Shown: positions 1-7,608 of the stretch, piece by piece
How the letters are laid out: the number at the start of each line of letters is the position of its first letter
How positions within the stretch are numbered: the first letter of the stretch is position 1
Notes under the pieces: model-generated
Seen by the model: the letters and a program-made list of their open reading frames with translations, nothing else
Databases searched by the model: none
Told to the model about the DNA's origin: nothing
Program-made: the position numbers and the translations under genes
Assembly: GCA_963815645.1 (NCBI GenBank)
Contig: CAWFHL010000001.1
Span: 1,054,001 to 1,118,000 of the forward strand
Source of the DNA: JBBRHQ01 sp963815645
GTDB lineage: Bacteria > Actinomycetota > Thermoleophilia > Solirubrobacterales > 70-9
Length of the DNA stretch: 64,000 bases
Direction of reading: 5' to 3'

Positions 1-194
1 TGCCCGCGCGGGGCGATTAGGTAGCGCTCCCCATCGTGCTCGAGCACGGCGACCGGGACGCTGTGGGGGTTGCCGCTGCGGCGGCCGCGGACGGTGAGGC
101 GGCTGAGGAAGCGGCGACCGAAGAGCGAGGCCATCCGGTTGCCGACATGGCTCTGCATCCAGTTCGGCGGCAGGTAGTGCTCGGTGGCGCTCAT
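1..194 (-). CDS. Deazaflavin (F420)-dependent nitroreductase family protein, partial
   Basis: The gene reads leftwards off the window edge, so only about 64 N-terminal residues are seen. They contain LPPNWMQSHVGNRMASLF followed by a strand with RLTVRGRRSGNPHSVPV, the start of the Ddn-like split-barrel fold in which the (T/R)-x-GRRSG segment lies near the deazaflavin phosphate. Members use reduced F420 to reduce quinones or nitro compounds. The ATG at 194 overlaps the stop of the upstream cupin gene by four bases (ATGA), so it is probably translated as the last gene of the MFS-DHFR-cupin operon. The family call rests on an N-terminal fragment only; the cofactor is inferred. Confidence 0.7.
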   Translation of the reverse strand, partial: MSATEHYLPPNWMQSHVGNRMASLFGRRFLSRLTVRGRRSGNPHSVPVAVLEHDGERYLIAPRG

Positions 195-607
195 TTTCCG
201 AGCGCCTCCCCGAGGTCGATCGGCGGCCCGAGGACCTCCACCGCCGGGGTCTCGGCCAGCGCCCACTCCGGCGGATCCTCGCCCGCCCGCTCGGCGGCGC
301 GGCGCGCGAGCGTGCGCTCGAAGCCGGCCGGCGTGCAGACGAGCAGGTAGCGCGCCGGCTCAGTGGAGCGGTTGGCGAGGGTGTGGATCGTGCCGCGCGG
401 GGCGAAGACGAGTTCGCCGGGGCCGGCGGTGCCGATCTCCTCGCCCTGCTGGAAGGTCAGCTCGCCCTCCAGCACGTAGAACGCCTCGTCGAAGTCGTGG
501 CGATGCAGCGGCGGTCCGACCCAGCGGCCCGGCGTCGAGTTCTCCATCACGGCGACTTCGCCGCCGCTCTGCTCGGAGCGCAACAGGATCCGCGAGCCGG
601 GCATCAT
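191..607 (-). CDS. Cupin-domain protein
   Basis: A 138-residue single-domain cupin. Motif 1 is visible as PPLHRHDFDEAFYVLEGELTF (His, His, Glu metal ligands) at about residues 32-52, and motif 2 as PGELVFAPRGTIHTLAN at about 62-80, so a metal-binding beta barrel is expected. The substrate is unknown; such proteins range from dioxygenases and isomerases to sugar-binding or detoxification proteins. It starts with ATG-ATG overlapping the stop of the upstream DHFR-like gene and ends overlapping the next start, which indicates translational coupling. Context with an efflux pump and reductases suggests xenobiotic handling, which is inference. Confidence 0.82.
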   Translation of the reverse strand: MMPGSRILLRSEQSGGEVAVMENSTPGRWVGPPLHRHDFDEAFYVLEGELTFQQGEEIGTAGPGELVFAPRGTIHTLANRSTEPARYLLVCTPAGFERTLARRAAERAGEDPPEWALAETPAVEVLGPPIDLGEALGK

Positions 608-1179
608 TCCCTGCTCCGCTCGAAGACCAAGGTGGCGATGCCCTCGCCGACCGTGCCCGACTCGGTCAACCGCAGGCGATGCTCGCCGCCGCTCTCCTCG
701 AACAAGCGCTTGCCACTGCCGAGCAGGACCGGGAAGACCATCAGGCGCAGCTCGTCGAGCAGGTCGTGCTCGATCAGGCCCTGAACGAGCCGGGCGCTGC
801 CGGCGACCAGAATGCTCCCGTCGACCTCTTCCCTCAGCTTCCCGACCTCCTCGGCGAAGTCGCCGGAGAGGATGGTCGAGTTGTTCCAGGCGGCCTCCCG
901 CAGCGTCGAGGAGACGACGTACTTGGGCATCGAGTTCATCTTCTCCGCGAACCCCGCCTCATCTTTCCTCGAGGGCCAGGCGGCGGCAAAACCTTCGTAG
1001 GTGACCCGACCGAGCAGCTGGGCCTCGGCCTGGCGGAGCTCATCGAGCTTGAACCTGTTGCCGTCCTCCCCGCGGTCGAACTCGAAGGTCCAGGCGCCAT
1101 GACTGGCCCCCTCGCTGCCGCCGGGGTCCTCCATCACTCCATCCAGCGAGACGAACTCGGTTACGACGATCCTTCCCAT
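604..1179 (-). CDS. Dihydrofolate reductase family protein (RibD C-terminal fold)
   Basis: A 191-residue protein starting MGRIVVTEFVSLDGVMEDPGG, the usual N-terminus of small RibD-C/DHFR-like proteins; later LLGRVTYEGFAAAWPS and SILVAGSARLVQGLIEHDLLDELRLMVFPVLLGSGKRLF-type segments give the Rossmann-like NADPH site. An upstream in-frame extension exists, but the ATG at 1179 is preceded by an AGGGAAGTG ribosome site and matches the family start. Real substrates of this family are mostly unknown and it should not be read as folate reductase. It lies 51 bases after the MFS gene and is coupled to the cupin gene. It is one of three paralogues in the first 5.5 kb. Confidence 0.84.
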   Translation of the reverse strand: MGRIVVTEFVSLDGVMEDPGGSEGASHGAWTFEFDRGEDGNRFKLDELRQAEAQLLGRVTYEGFAAAWPSRKDEAGFAEKMNSMPKYVVSSTLREAAWNNSTILSGDFAEEVGKLREEVDGSILVAGSARLVQGLIEHDLLDELRLMVFPVLLGSGKRLFEESGGEHRLRLTESGTVGEGIATLVFERSRE

Positions 1180-1230
1180 GGTCACTTCCCTTCGGTTGTT
1201 TGCAGCTATGACCGACGGTGGGGGCAAAAC

Positions 1231-2676
1231 TCATCGAGCCGCCCCCACCGCGATGCGCGCGGCAGGCGGTTCGGCCGCCTGCCCCGCCGGCGCCTCCCCT
1301 CGCTGCTCGCTGGGGGCGCCCGCGTCGAGCTCGACTTCACGCAGCCGCCAGACCAGCGCCAGCGCCAGCAGTGCGAGAGGGGCGGCGATCCCGAAGACGA
1401 GGCGCACACCCTCGACCAAGCTGCCCTGGGCGGCGAAGACGGCGCCGAGCGTGGCGGCGCCGAGCGCGCCGCCGAGGGCACGGAAGAAGTTCGTCGTCGC
1501 CATCGCGGTGCCGAGCTGGCGCCGCTCGACCCCGTTTTGGACGATCGCCGTCAACACCTGGCCGACCATGCCGAAGCCGAGGCCGAAGACGCCGAGGCAG
1601 ATGACGGTGGCGAGCTGGGAGCGCTCGCCGACCAGCGCCGCCATCGCGGCGAGGCCGATCGCCATCAGCGCCAGCCCGGCCAGCGGGTAGCGCTTGTAGC
1701 GGTCGCCGGCGGCGATGCGCCAGCCGGCGAAGTTGGTCGAGACGACGACGCCGACCATCATCGCCGCCACCAGCAGACCCGCCCCGGTCGGGCTGGCCCC
1801 GGTCGCCACCTGCAGGAAGAGCGGCGCGAAGACGGTGACCGCGAAGAGGCTCGCCGTGGTGAGGAAGAAGGCGGCGCTCGCCAGCGCGACGGTTGGCGTG
1901 CGCAGCAGCTCGAGCGCGACGACGGGATCGGCCGCGCGCCGCTCGCGCCAGACCAGCCCCGCGGCGGCAAGCAGCAGCGCGGTGCCGAGGGCGAGGATCT
2001 GCACCGAGCCCCAGGCGTAGGTCGTGCCGCCCCAGACGCAGACGAGCATCAGCGAAGTGGTGGCGGTAGCCAGCAGCAGCGCGCCGGCGAGGTCAAAGCG
2101 CGCCGGCGGTGCGTGACCTGGGACCGGCGGGAAGCGCAGCCGCAGCCCGGCCAGCGCCGCCAGCCCGAGCGGCAGGTTGACGTAGAAGACCCAGCGCCAG
2201 CTCACCTGTTCGGTCAGCAATCCGCCGAGCAGCGGCCCGGCGACGGTGGCAAGGGCGAAGACTGCGGCGATGTAGCCCTGGTAGCGGGCACGCTCGCGGG
2301 GCGAGACGAGGTCGCCGACGGCGGCCATCGCCAGGGTCATCAGGCCGCCGGCGGCGGCGCCCTGGACGGCGCGGGCGAGGATCAGCGGCGTCAACGCGCC
2401 GGCGAGGCCGCAGGCGGCCGAGGCGGCGAGGAAGATACCGAGCGAGACCTCGAGCACGCGCCGGCGGCCGACCCGGTCACCGACCTTGCCCCAGACCGGG
2501 ATCGTCGCCGCCGAGGCGATCACGTAGGCGCTGACCAACCAGGACACGTTCTCGAGCGTGCCGAGGTCGCGAGCGATCGTCGGCAGCGCGGTCGCCAGGA
2601 TCGTCTGGTCGAGTACGGCCGGCAGCATCGCCAGGACGAGGGCCGCGAACGGGATGGATATTTTGGTGAGCCGCAT
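1231..2676 (-). CDS. MFS multidrug exporter, DHA2 (14-helix EmrB/QacA) family
   Basis: 481 residues. The N-terminus has LPAVLDQTILATALPTIARDL, the motif D1 of drug:proton antiporters with 14 helices, followed by GKVGDRVGRRRVLEVS (motif A) and RAVQGAAAGG (motif B region); later helices include a QLGTAMATTNFFRALGGALGAA segment typical of DHA2 pumps. It is predicted to export hydrophobic compounds across the inner membrane using the proton gradient. The start at 2676 gives a canonical N-terminus just ahead of helix 1. It is divergent from a TetR gene with a palindromic spacer, so TetR-controlled efflux is likely. The DHFR-cupin-nitroreductase genes follow on the same strand. A long antisense frame here is a GC-bias shadow. 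Confidence 0.87.
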   Translation of the reverse strand: MRLTKISIPFAALVLAMLPAVLDQTILATALPTIARDLGTLENVSWLVSAYVIASAATIPVWGKVGDRVGRRRVLEVSLGIFLAASAACGLAGALTPLILARAVQGAAAGGLMTLAMAAVGDLVSPRERARYQGYIAAVFALATVAGPLLGGLLTEQVSWRWVFYVNLPLGLAALAGLRLRFPPVPGHAPPARFDLAGALLLATATTSLMLVCVWGGTTYAWGSVQILALGTALLLAAAGLVWRERRAADPVVALELLRTPTVALASAAFFLTTASLFAVTVFAPLFLQVATGASPTGAGLLVAAMMVGVVVSTNFAGWRIAAGDRYKRYPLAGLALMAIGLAAMAALVGERSQLATVICLGVFGLGFGMVGQVLTAIVQNGVERRQLGTAMATTNFFRALGGALGAATLGAVFAAQGSLVEGVRLVFGIAAPLALLALALVWRLREVELDAGAPSEQRGEAPAGQAAEPPAARIAVGAAR

Positions 2677-2708
2677 TTCAGTCTCCCTTCGGGTCGCTGA
2701 ATTGGCGA

Positions 2709-2735
2709 GGTGCACCAAACTTAGAGGCACCCTAA
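2709..2735. promoter_or_regulatory. Candidate TetR operator between MFS and TetR genes
   Basis: The 72-base divergent spacer holds a perfect 8-base palindrome GGTGCACC (2709-2716) and an imperfect one, TTAGAGGCACCCTAA (2721-2735, mismatch only at one arm position and a 3-base centre). TetR-family repressors usually bind such dyads beside their own gene. No binding evidence exists in sequence alone, and the promoters cannot be placed. Confidence 0.42.
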
Positions 2736-2748
2736 CATTAATCCCACT

Positions 2749-3396
2749 ATGACGCAAGGCCCTGGCCTGAGAGAGCGCAAGAAGGAGCGCACCCGGCGCG
2801 AGATCGCCGAAGCGGCGCGCACGCTGTTCGGCGAGCGCGGCTTCGACGCGGTCACCGTGTCCGAGGTGGCAGCCGCCGCCGAGGTCTCCGAGGCGACCGT
2901 CTTCAACTACTTCCCGACCAAGGAGGACCTCTTCTACAGCGGCCTCGAGGCCTTCGAGGAAATGCTGCTTGACGCGATCGGCGAGCGGCCGGCGGGCGAG
3001 TCCGCCCTCGCCGCCTTCGGACGCTTCATCACCGAGCCGCGCGGGTTGCTCGCGGCGACCGAGCCGGAGGCGATCGAGCACTTGGCGGCGACGACGCGGG
3101 TGATCGAGGAGAGCCCGGCGCTGCTGGCGCGTGAGCAGCGCATCCTCGCCGGCTTCACCGACTCGCTGGCCGAGCTGCTTCGCGAGGAGAGCGGCGCCGG
3201 GCCGGAGGACGTCGATCCCTGGGTCGCCGCCAATGCGATGATCGGCGTCCACCGCGCGCTGCTCGGCTACGCCCGCCGCCAGGTCCTCGAGGGAACCCGC
3301 AACCCGCTGCTGGCGCGCCGGGTGCGGGCTCAGGCGAAACGGGCGCTGGCAACCCTCGAGCGAGGGCTCGGCGACTACGCGGTGAGGGGAAGTTAG
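2749..3396 (+). CDS. TetR/AcrR family transcriptional regulator
   Basis: 215 residues. The N-terminal 60 residues are a standard TetR DNA-binding domain: RKKERTRREIAEAARTLFGERGF then the helix-turn-helix with VSEVAAAAEVSEATVFNYFPTKEDLF. The C-terminal 150 residues are an alpha-helical ligand domain without recognisable ligand signature, though the layout resembles the 'mycofactocin-type/AcrR' group. It is divergent from the MFS exporter with a palindromic spacer, so it probably represses that pump and itself and is released by the pump substrate (inference). Confidence 0.87.
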   Translation: MTQGPGLRERKKERTRREIAEAARTLFGERGFDAVTVSEVAAAAEVSEATVFNYFPTKEDLFYSGLEAFEEMLLDAIGERPAGESALAAFGRFITEPRGLLAATEPEAIEHLAATTRVIEESPALLAREQRILAGFTDSLAELLREESGAGPEDVDPWVAANAMIGVHRALLGYARRQVLEGTRNPLLARRVRAQAKRALATLERGLGDYAVRGS

Positions 3397-3497
3397 GTAC
3401 AGACGGCCGCAGGGCATCGGTGCCTTTCGACCGCTTCCGATCGATGCCGATCTGGCGGCCGACGCCAACCTCAGGCGCCCAGGTGCCGCGGGCGGGC

Positions 3498-4082
3498 TCA
3501 GGCGTGCAGGGTGGGTCGGTAGATGAGCTCCTGGATGTTGCCGTCGAGCGTCCGGCTCTCGATCAGCTCGAGGTCGAAGTCGGCCGCACCCCCGAAGACG
3601 GGGTCAGCTCCGGTCTGACCGGTGATCACAGGAAAGAGCGTCACCTGGACGCGGTCGACCAGACCTGCGGCCATCAGTGCCCGGTTCATCGACATGCTGC
3701 CGTGCGAGCGCAACGGCACCTCGGACTCCTCCTTGAGCCGGGCAACGACCTCAACGGCGTCACCGCTCGCGATGCTCGCCTCCGGCCAGTCGAGGGGCCC
3801 CTCCAGGGTGGTCGACACCACCGTCGCCGGCAGGCTTCTCATCCGGGTGACCCACGCGTCACGCACGTCGGAGTCCTCGGTGCTGGAGGCCAGCATCCGG
3901 GCAAAAGCCCGATACGTGTTGGCCCCGAAGACCATCCGCTGCTCCTCGCCGTACAGGGCGAGGCGGCGGTCGAGCAGCTCGGGGCCCTGCTTACCCCAGT
4001 AGCCAGTCCAGTTGCTGCTGCTGTCGGCGCTGCCGAAGCCATCGAGGCTGGAGAAGACGTCGAAGGTGTAGGTGGCGGTCAT
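3498..4082 (-). CDS. Dihydrofolate reductase family protein (RibD C-terminal fold)
   Basis: 194 residues starting MTATYTFDVFSSLDGFG, with GANTYRAFARML and a C-terminal VDRVQVTLFPVITGQTGADPVF stretch that match the RibD-C domain. The Asp-Gly of SLDGFG and the GxNT loop are present. It is a single gene, 125 bases downstream of the start-side of a TetR gene read the same way but ending before it, so the two may be co-transcribed (TetR at 4208-4789 first). Substrate unknown; second of three local paralogues. Confidence 0.83.
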   Translation of the reverse strand: MTATYTFDVFSSLDGFGSADSSSNWTGYWGKQGPELLDRRLALYGEEQRMVFGANTYRAFARMLASSTEDSDVRDAWVTRMRSLPATVVSTTLEGPLDWPEASIASGDAVEVVARLKEESEVPLRSHGSMSMNRALMAAGLVDRVQVTLFPVITGQTGADPVFGGAADFDLELIESRTLDGNIQELIYRPTLHA

Positions 4083-4207
4083 GATGCCCTCCCTGGTTGC
4101 GGTTGATCAGGTGTGGGGGTACAGACCCGAACCCACGGCGAAACTCATCGCCGCTGGATGCCTGGACTGGGGGCACTGCCGCGACAACTCTGCGACCTTC
4201 GGACCGA

Positions 4208-4789
4208 TCACGGCGAGCGCTGGTCGGCCTCGACGTAGATCAGCAGGCGGCGAACCAGCTCCCTGGCGTGGCCGGCGTCGGCGGGACGCCCGAAGAAGAG
4301 CGGGTGCAGGTAGAGGGGAGCGGTGACCCCCTCGAGCAGCTCGGCGATCGTCGGCGCCTTCTCCCCCCGCGCCGCCGCTCGGTCGAGCATCGCCTGCAGT
4401 TGGTCGGCGCGAGTCCGCAGGGCGAGCGGAGCCTCGTCCGTCGGCGCCGCCAGTGCTGCCGCGCGCATCATGATCGTCCCCAGGGGAGCGATCGCCTCGG
4501 CGAACCTGACCGCCGCCAGCTCCAGGTCGCCCCGCAGGGTCCCGGTATCGGGGACCGGCGCCACCTCCGCCAGCCGCTCGGCGACCACGTCGTCGACCAG
4601 CCCTGCGATGTCCCCCCAGCGGCGGTAGAGGGTGGCCTGGTGGACCCCGGCGCGCTCCGCCACCCGCCGAATCGTCACCGCTTCCGGCGGCTCGGCGCCC
4701 AGCAGCTCGATCGCGGCCGCGTGGACCCGAGCGCGCACCCGGGCGGTGCGACCACCTGGGCGCCGGCGCGGTTGCTCGGTGGCAGTCAT
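4208..4789 (-). CDS. TetR/AcrR family transcriptional regulator
   Basis: 193 residues. The helix-turn-helix is seen in VTIRRVAERAGVHQATLYRRWGDIAGLVDDV (about residues 38-68), followed by a helical C-terminal domain of the TetR_C_11-like layout (LRGDLELAAVRFAEAI, later LEGVTAPLYLHPLFF). It is divergent from a third DHFR-family gene at 4890 and upstream of the one at 3498, so it probably controls one or both. Start is the ATG at 4789. Confidence 0.84.
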   Translation of the reverse strand: MTATEQPRRRPGGRTARVRARVHAAAIELLGAEPPEAVTIRRVAERAGVHQATLYRRWGDIAGLVDDVVAERLAEVAPVPDTGTLRGDLELAAVRFAEAIAPLGTIMMRAAALAAPTDEAPLALRTRADQLQAMLDRAAARGEKAPTIAELLEGVTAPLYLHPLFFGRPADAGHARELVRRLLIYVEADQRSP

Positions 4790-4844
4790 CGCTTGAGAGT
4801 CTAAACGCGAAAGCTTGCGCCTTTGCTCGACGTCCGGTAGGTTC

Positions 4845-4868
4845 TTAACACGACGTTACTTGCGTTAA
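4845..4868. promoter_or_regulatory. Candidate operator in the TetR/DHFR divergent spacer
   Basis: TTAAC at 4845 and GTTAA ending at 4868 form an inverted repeat (TTAACxC...GxGTTAA) in the 100-base spacer, about 20 bases before the 4890 gene. AT-rich relative to surroundings. Likely the site of the neighbouring TetR protein, by position only. Confidence 0.4.
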
Positions 4869-4889
4869 ACGACTCAAGGAGCACCGACT

Positions 4890-5534
4890 ATGTCACTCGC
4901 CCGCGTCCAGAATTTCTCGATCTCCCTCGACGGCTTCGGCACCGGTGAGGGACAGAGCGCCGAGCTTCACTTCGGCCACGCTGGAGACAAGCTGCACCAA
5001 TGGATGTTCGCCACCCGCTGGTGGCAAGGCCCGACGGGCGAAGGCGGCCGCGGCGGTGTCGACGACGCCTTCGCACAGCTGTTTGCCCCCGGGATCGGCG
5101 CCGAGATCATGGGCGCCGGGAAGTTCGGTCACCCCGGCTGGCACGAGGACCCGGAGTGGAAGGGCGCCTGGGGGCCCAACCCCCCATTCCACACGCCGGT
5201 CTTCGTCCTCACCCATCACCCACGCCCGTCGATCGAGATGGAGGGCGGCACGACCTTCCACTTCCTCGACGCATCTCCCGCCGAGGCGCTCGAGGCGGCC
5301 CGCGAGGCTGCCGGCGGCATGGACGTGCGCATCGGCGGCGGCCCCACCGTGGTCCGCGAGTTCCTCGCCGCCGGGCTCGTCGACCACATGCACGTCGTCG
5401 TGGTGCCGATCCTGCTCGGCCGCGGCGTGCGCCTCTGGGACGGACTGGAGGGTCTCGAGCAGGGCTACGAGGTCGAGGCCACCTCCTCGCCCAGCGGAGT
5501 TACTCACGCAACCTTCACCCGCGCGAATGCCTGA
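4890..5534 (+). CDS. Dihydrofolate reductase family protein (RibD C-terminal fold)
   Basis: 214 residues; starts MSLARVQNFSISLDGFGTG and contains GAGKFGHPGWHE, an extended active-site loop, then VFVLTHHPRPSIEMEGGTTFHF and a C-terminal GLVDHMHVVVVPILLGRGVRL, all typical of the larger actinobacterial RibD-C proteins. It has a good ribosome site (AAGGAGCACC) seven bases before the ATG. Divergent from a TetR gene across a dyad-containing spacer, so regulated by it in all likelihood. Third paralogue in this block; substrate unknown. Confidence 0.85.
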   Translation: MSLARVQNFSISLDGFGTGEGQSAELHFGHAGDKLHQWMFATRWWQGPTGEGGRGGVDDAFAQLFAPGIGAEIMGAGKFGHPGWHEDPEWKGAWGPNPPFHTPVFVLTHHPRPSIEMEGGTTFHFLDASPAEALEAAREAAGGMDVRIGGGPTVVREFLAAGLVDHMHVVVVPILLGRGVRLWDGLEGLEQGYEVEATSSPSGVTHATFTRANA

Positions 5535-5649
5535 GCCGCTTCGGTGCAAACGCTATCGGGACGCCTCACCTCCCGGATGAGGTGGGTGACCCGATCGCAC
5601 GCACACGACGGTCGAAGGGTCCTCCAGCAGCAGCTCGGCCTGCTCGCCG

Positions 5650-5939
5650 ATGGCGAGCTATGAGGTCGCCAATGTCGCGGTGCGGGCGTGGCGAGCGCCG
5701 GAGTCCGTGGCGTCACTGCTCGCCCAATCGAGAAGTTGGCCGACGACGGTGGCGTCGTCGCATCCACGGGCACTCTCCTAGCGAGGGCGGCTGAAATCGC
5801 CGAGCGCCACACGATTTCGGTCTACGACGCTGCCTACGCATCCGCCCCTGGCGATGCCGGACATCGCCTGTCAGCTGCGACGAGCGCGATGATCTCGAAG
5901 GGCCTCGCGGCACTCCCCGCGAATGCGCAATCAGGGTAG
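5650..5939 (+). pseudogene. PIN-domain (VapC-like) toxin remnant
   Basis: Two frames carry pieces of a PIN domain. From 5650 one frame reads MASYEVANVAVRAW, resembling the mid-domain 'YE(V/L)ANVLRR' helix; from about 5740 the other frame gives AEIAERHTISVYDAAYASAP, resembling the 'A.ry.is.YDA.Y.aLA' segment with the conserved Asp. The N-terminal strand with the first catalytic Asp and a start codon are not recognisable, and the last Asp (TaD) region reads SAAT. I therefore call a decayed VapC-like ribonuclease gene; no antitoxin is visible. Similarity is from memory of the family pattern, so moderate to low confidence. Confidence 0.38.
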
Positions 5940-6051
5940 GGATTTGCGAAACAGCAATACCAGCGAAGCCCAGATGTCGCCCGCTCAGGTCGCCAACAGG
6001 AATCCAGGATTGACGAAGACACCCGGCTGCTTGCCGGTCATGCAGGACGTC

Positions 6052-6376
6052 TCAGCCGCTCCCCGTTCCGGCGAAGACGGCCGCCAGTTCGTCTGCGATC
6101 GGCTGTCCGTCCTGCGGCGCGCTGACCGAGAGGACGAGCTCGCCGTCCTCCTCCGCCATGGACAGATCGAGGAAAGAGCAGCACATCGCCTCGGCGATAA
6201 CGATGGCCTCCTGCCGGCGGCGCGTCTCCGGGTCCGAGCGGAAGCGCAGCAGGTGGCGCTCGCCGTCGGCGCTCTGCTCGATCAAGCTGTTGGCGCCAGA
6301 CCTCGGCCATCTCGTCCAGCCGCTGACGCAGGTCGCTCGCGCTGAGCGAGTAGGCGATCGGGGTTCCTTCGGTCAT
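6052..6376 (-). pseudogene. Frameshifted MerR-partner protein with AExxCCxFL motif
   Basis: The start at 6376 gives MTEGTPIAYSLSASDLRQRLDEM; the rest of the protein is in another frame from about 6290 (LIEQSADGERHLLRF, then IVIAEAMCCSFLDLSM). The (A)E-x-x-CC-x-FL motif belongs to a small protein family often linked or fused to MerR regulators of metal resistance. One base lost or gained near 6290 would restore it. It is divergent from the truncated MerR gene at 6423, its expected neighbour, so the pair seems to have decayed together; a sequencing slip for this one gene cannot be excluded. Confidence 0.52.
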
Positions 6377-6422
6377 TCCTTCTCCTGGTCGGGGTGGCTA
6401 TCGCTCTCGCTAGATCATCGAC

Positions 6423-6632
6423 GTGGCAAAACAGGTGGGCTTCTCGCTAGATGAGGTCCGCGTCCTCTTGACCTCGATCGACGAGGGCGCCCCTGCACAC
6501 GAGCAGCTGCAAGCGCTCGCAGCGCGCAAGCTGCCGGAGGTCGATGCGCCAATCGAGCGGGCTCAACGGATGCGCGGTTGGCTCAGCACCGCCAGCGCCT
6601 GTGACTGCGATTCCCTAGATAACTGCGCCTGA
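6423..6632 (+). pseudogene. MerR-family regulator, C-terminal fragment only
   Basis: Sixty-nine residues match the C-terminal half of a MerR regulator: KQVGFSLDEVRVLL, the dimerisation helix, and the metal-loop end CDCDSLDNC. A stop codon lies four codons upstream of the GTG, and the winged-helix DNA-binding half is absent, so the 5' part has been lost. The Cys-x-Cys...Cys pattern is that of Zn/Cu/Hg-responsive members. Without the DNA-binding domain it cannot act as a regulator. Confidence 0.6.
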
Positions 6633-6697
6633 ACTCGTTGGCGGAGTCGCCGAGCGTCGAGCTGCGCCGCCGCCGCTTGGTTGGCCAGTATGGCCCC

Positions 6698-7060
6698 ATG
6701 CACGGGAGGCCCGCCGCGATCAGAAGGCTCGATGCCCTGTTCAGCGCCGCAATGATCGCCCACGAGGCGATCTTCGAGATGCGCCGTGAGCTGATCGCAA
6801 GCAACCGGGGCAATGCCGAGCAAGCTCGGCTGCTTGAGGAATCGGCGCAGATCGTGACCGGCAAGCTGCCGGGTCTGACGGTGAGAGTCCGGCAGCTTTC
6901 AGAAAGGTGGGCAGAGCAGAGCCTTCTCCATCCTGAGGGGGCGGAGGAAACGCTCGCGGAAATCGAGGCGGAGTTGGCGCGCGTCGAGCCAGAGGTTCAA
7001 CCGCTGCTAAGCCGGCAGCGTGAAATCGCGGCGTGGTTGCGCTCGATGCTGGAGCCGTAG
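6698..7060 (+). CDS. Hypothetical protein, helical
   Basis: I do not recognise this protein. From the ATG at 6698 it has 120 residues, mostly charged helix (RRLDALFSAAMIAHEAIFEM, later GAEETLAEIEAELARVEPEV), likely coiled coil, with no signal peptide or membrane segment. A TTG at 6638 would add 20 residues rich in Arg but the ATG fits better. It lies in the decayed stretch and is convergent with the next orphan two bases away. It could be a real small orphan or chance reading of low-constraint DNA. Confidence 0.4.
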   Translation: MHGRPAAIRRLDALFSAAMIAHEAIFEMRRELIASNRGNAEQARLLEESAQIVTGKLPGLTVRVRQLSERWAEQSLLHPEGAEETLAEIEAELARVEPEVQPLLSRQREIAAWLRSMLEP

Positions 7061-7062
7061 AG

Positions 7063-7290
7063 CTAGGCCGAGGCGAGGCGAGCGGCTGCTGCCTGCTCGT
7101 AGCGATCAGCCAAAGCGAGTGCCGCGTCGCGGTATCCGTCGATGTCGGTCTGGGCCGCCTGTGCGCGAAGCTCCTCGGCGCGAGCGGAAAGCTCTCTCGG
7201 CGGCTGGGTGGTTCGCTCCAATCGCTCCTCCATCAACTCCAGGGACCACCGCTGTTCGTCGGGAATGTCAGGCCAAGGATGAGCTGCCAT
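7063..7290 (-). CDS. Hypothetical small protein
   Basis: A 75-residue acidic protein, MAAHPWPDIPDEQRWSLEL at the N-terminus and two predicted helices rich in Ala, Glu and Arg. No family recognised. It is convergent with and almost touches the orphan ending at 7060. No clear ribosome-binding site precedes the ATG. Confidence 0.42.
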   Translation of the reverse strand: MAAHPWPDIPDEQRWSLELMEERLERTTQPPRELSARAEELRAQAAQTDIDGYRDAALALADRYEQAAAARLASA

Positions 7291-7361
7291 GAAAGAAGTG
7301 TAGCCGCGCCCCCCTACGGCCCCGGCGCCAGGCTGGCGTGGCTCAATTCAGGAGGCACACT

Positions 7362-7385
7362 TGGTACCCAAACGTGGTACCCAAA
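7362..7385. repeat. Tandem 11-base repeat TGGTACCCAAA
   Basis: TGGTACCCAAA occurs at 7362-7372 and again at 7375-7385, period 13, each containing the palindrome GGTACC. It lies about 70 bases beyond the 3' end of tRNA-Asp, at the edge of the decayed stretch. Function unknown; a direct-repeat binding site or a scar of recombination are both possible. Confidence 0.55.
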
Positions 7386-7456
7386 GTGCGATCTTCCTCC
7401 GTGGACGGGATTCCTGTTCCCCCGCAATCCGCGGTACAATGCGGTTTCAGCTTGAA

Positions 7457-7530
<74 letters not shown>

Positions 7531-7608
7531 GGGGCGCCTGACCCGGGCCGGGTGAGCGGCCCGTCGGAATCATCTTAGGGCGCCCCGGGCCGGCGGGGTG
7601 GCCGCGGG

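Noticed and set aside
184..2700. A very long plus-strand open frame opposite the cupin, DHFR and MFS genes
   Set aside because: It is rich in Arg, Pro, Gly and Asp with no domain pattern and lies antisense to three well-supported genes; in GC-rich DNA such frames arise by codon bias.
604..5534. Folate or riboflavin biosynthesis role for the DHFR-fold proteins
   Set aside because: They belong to the RibD-C-like group without folate-site residues and have no folate or riboflavin genes nearby.
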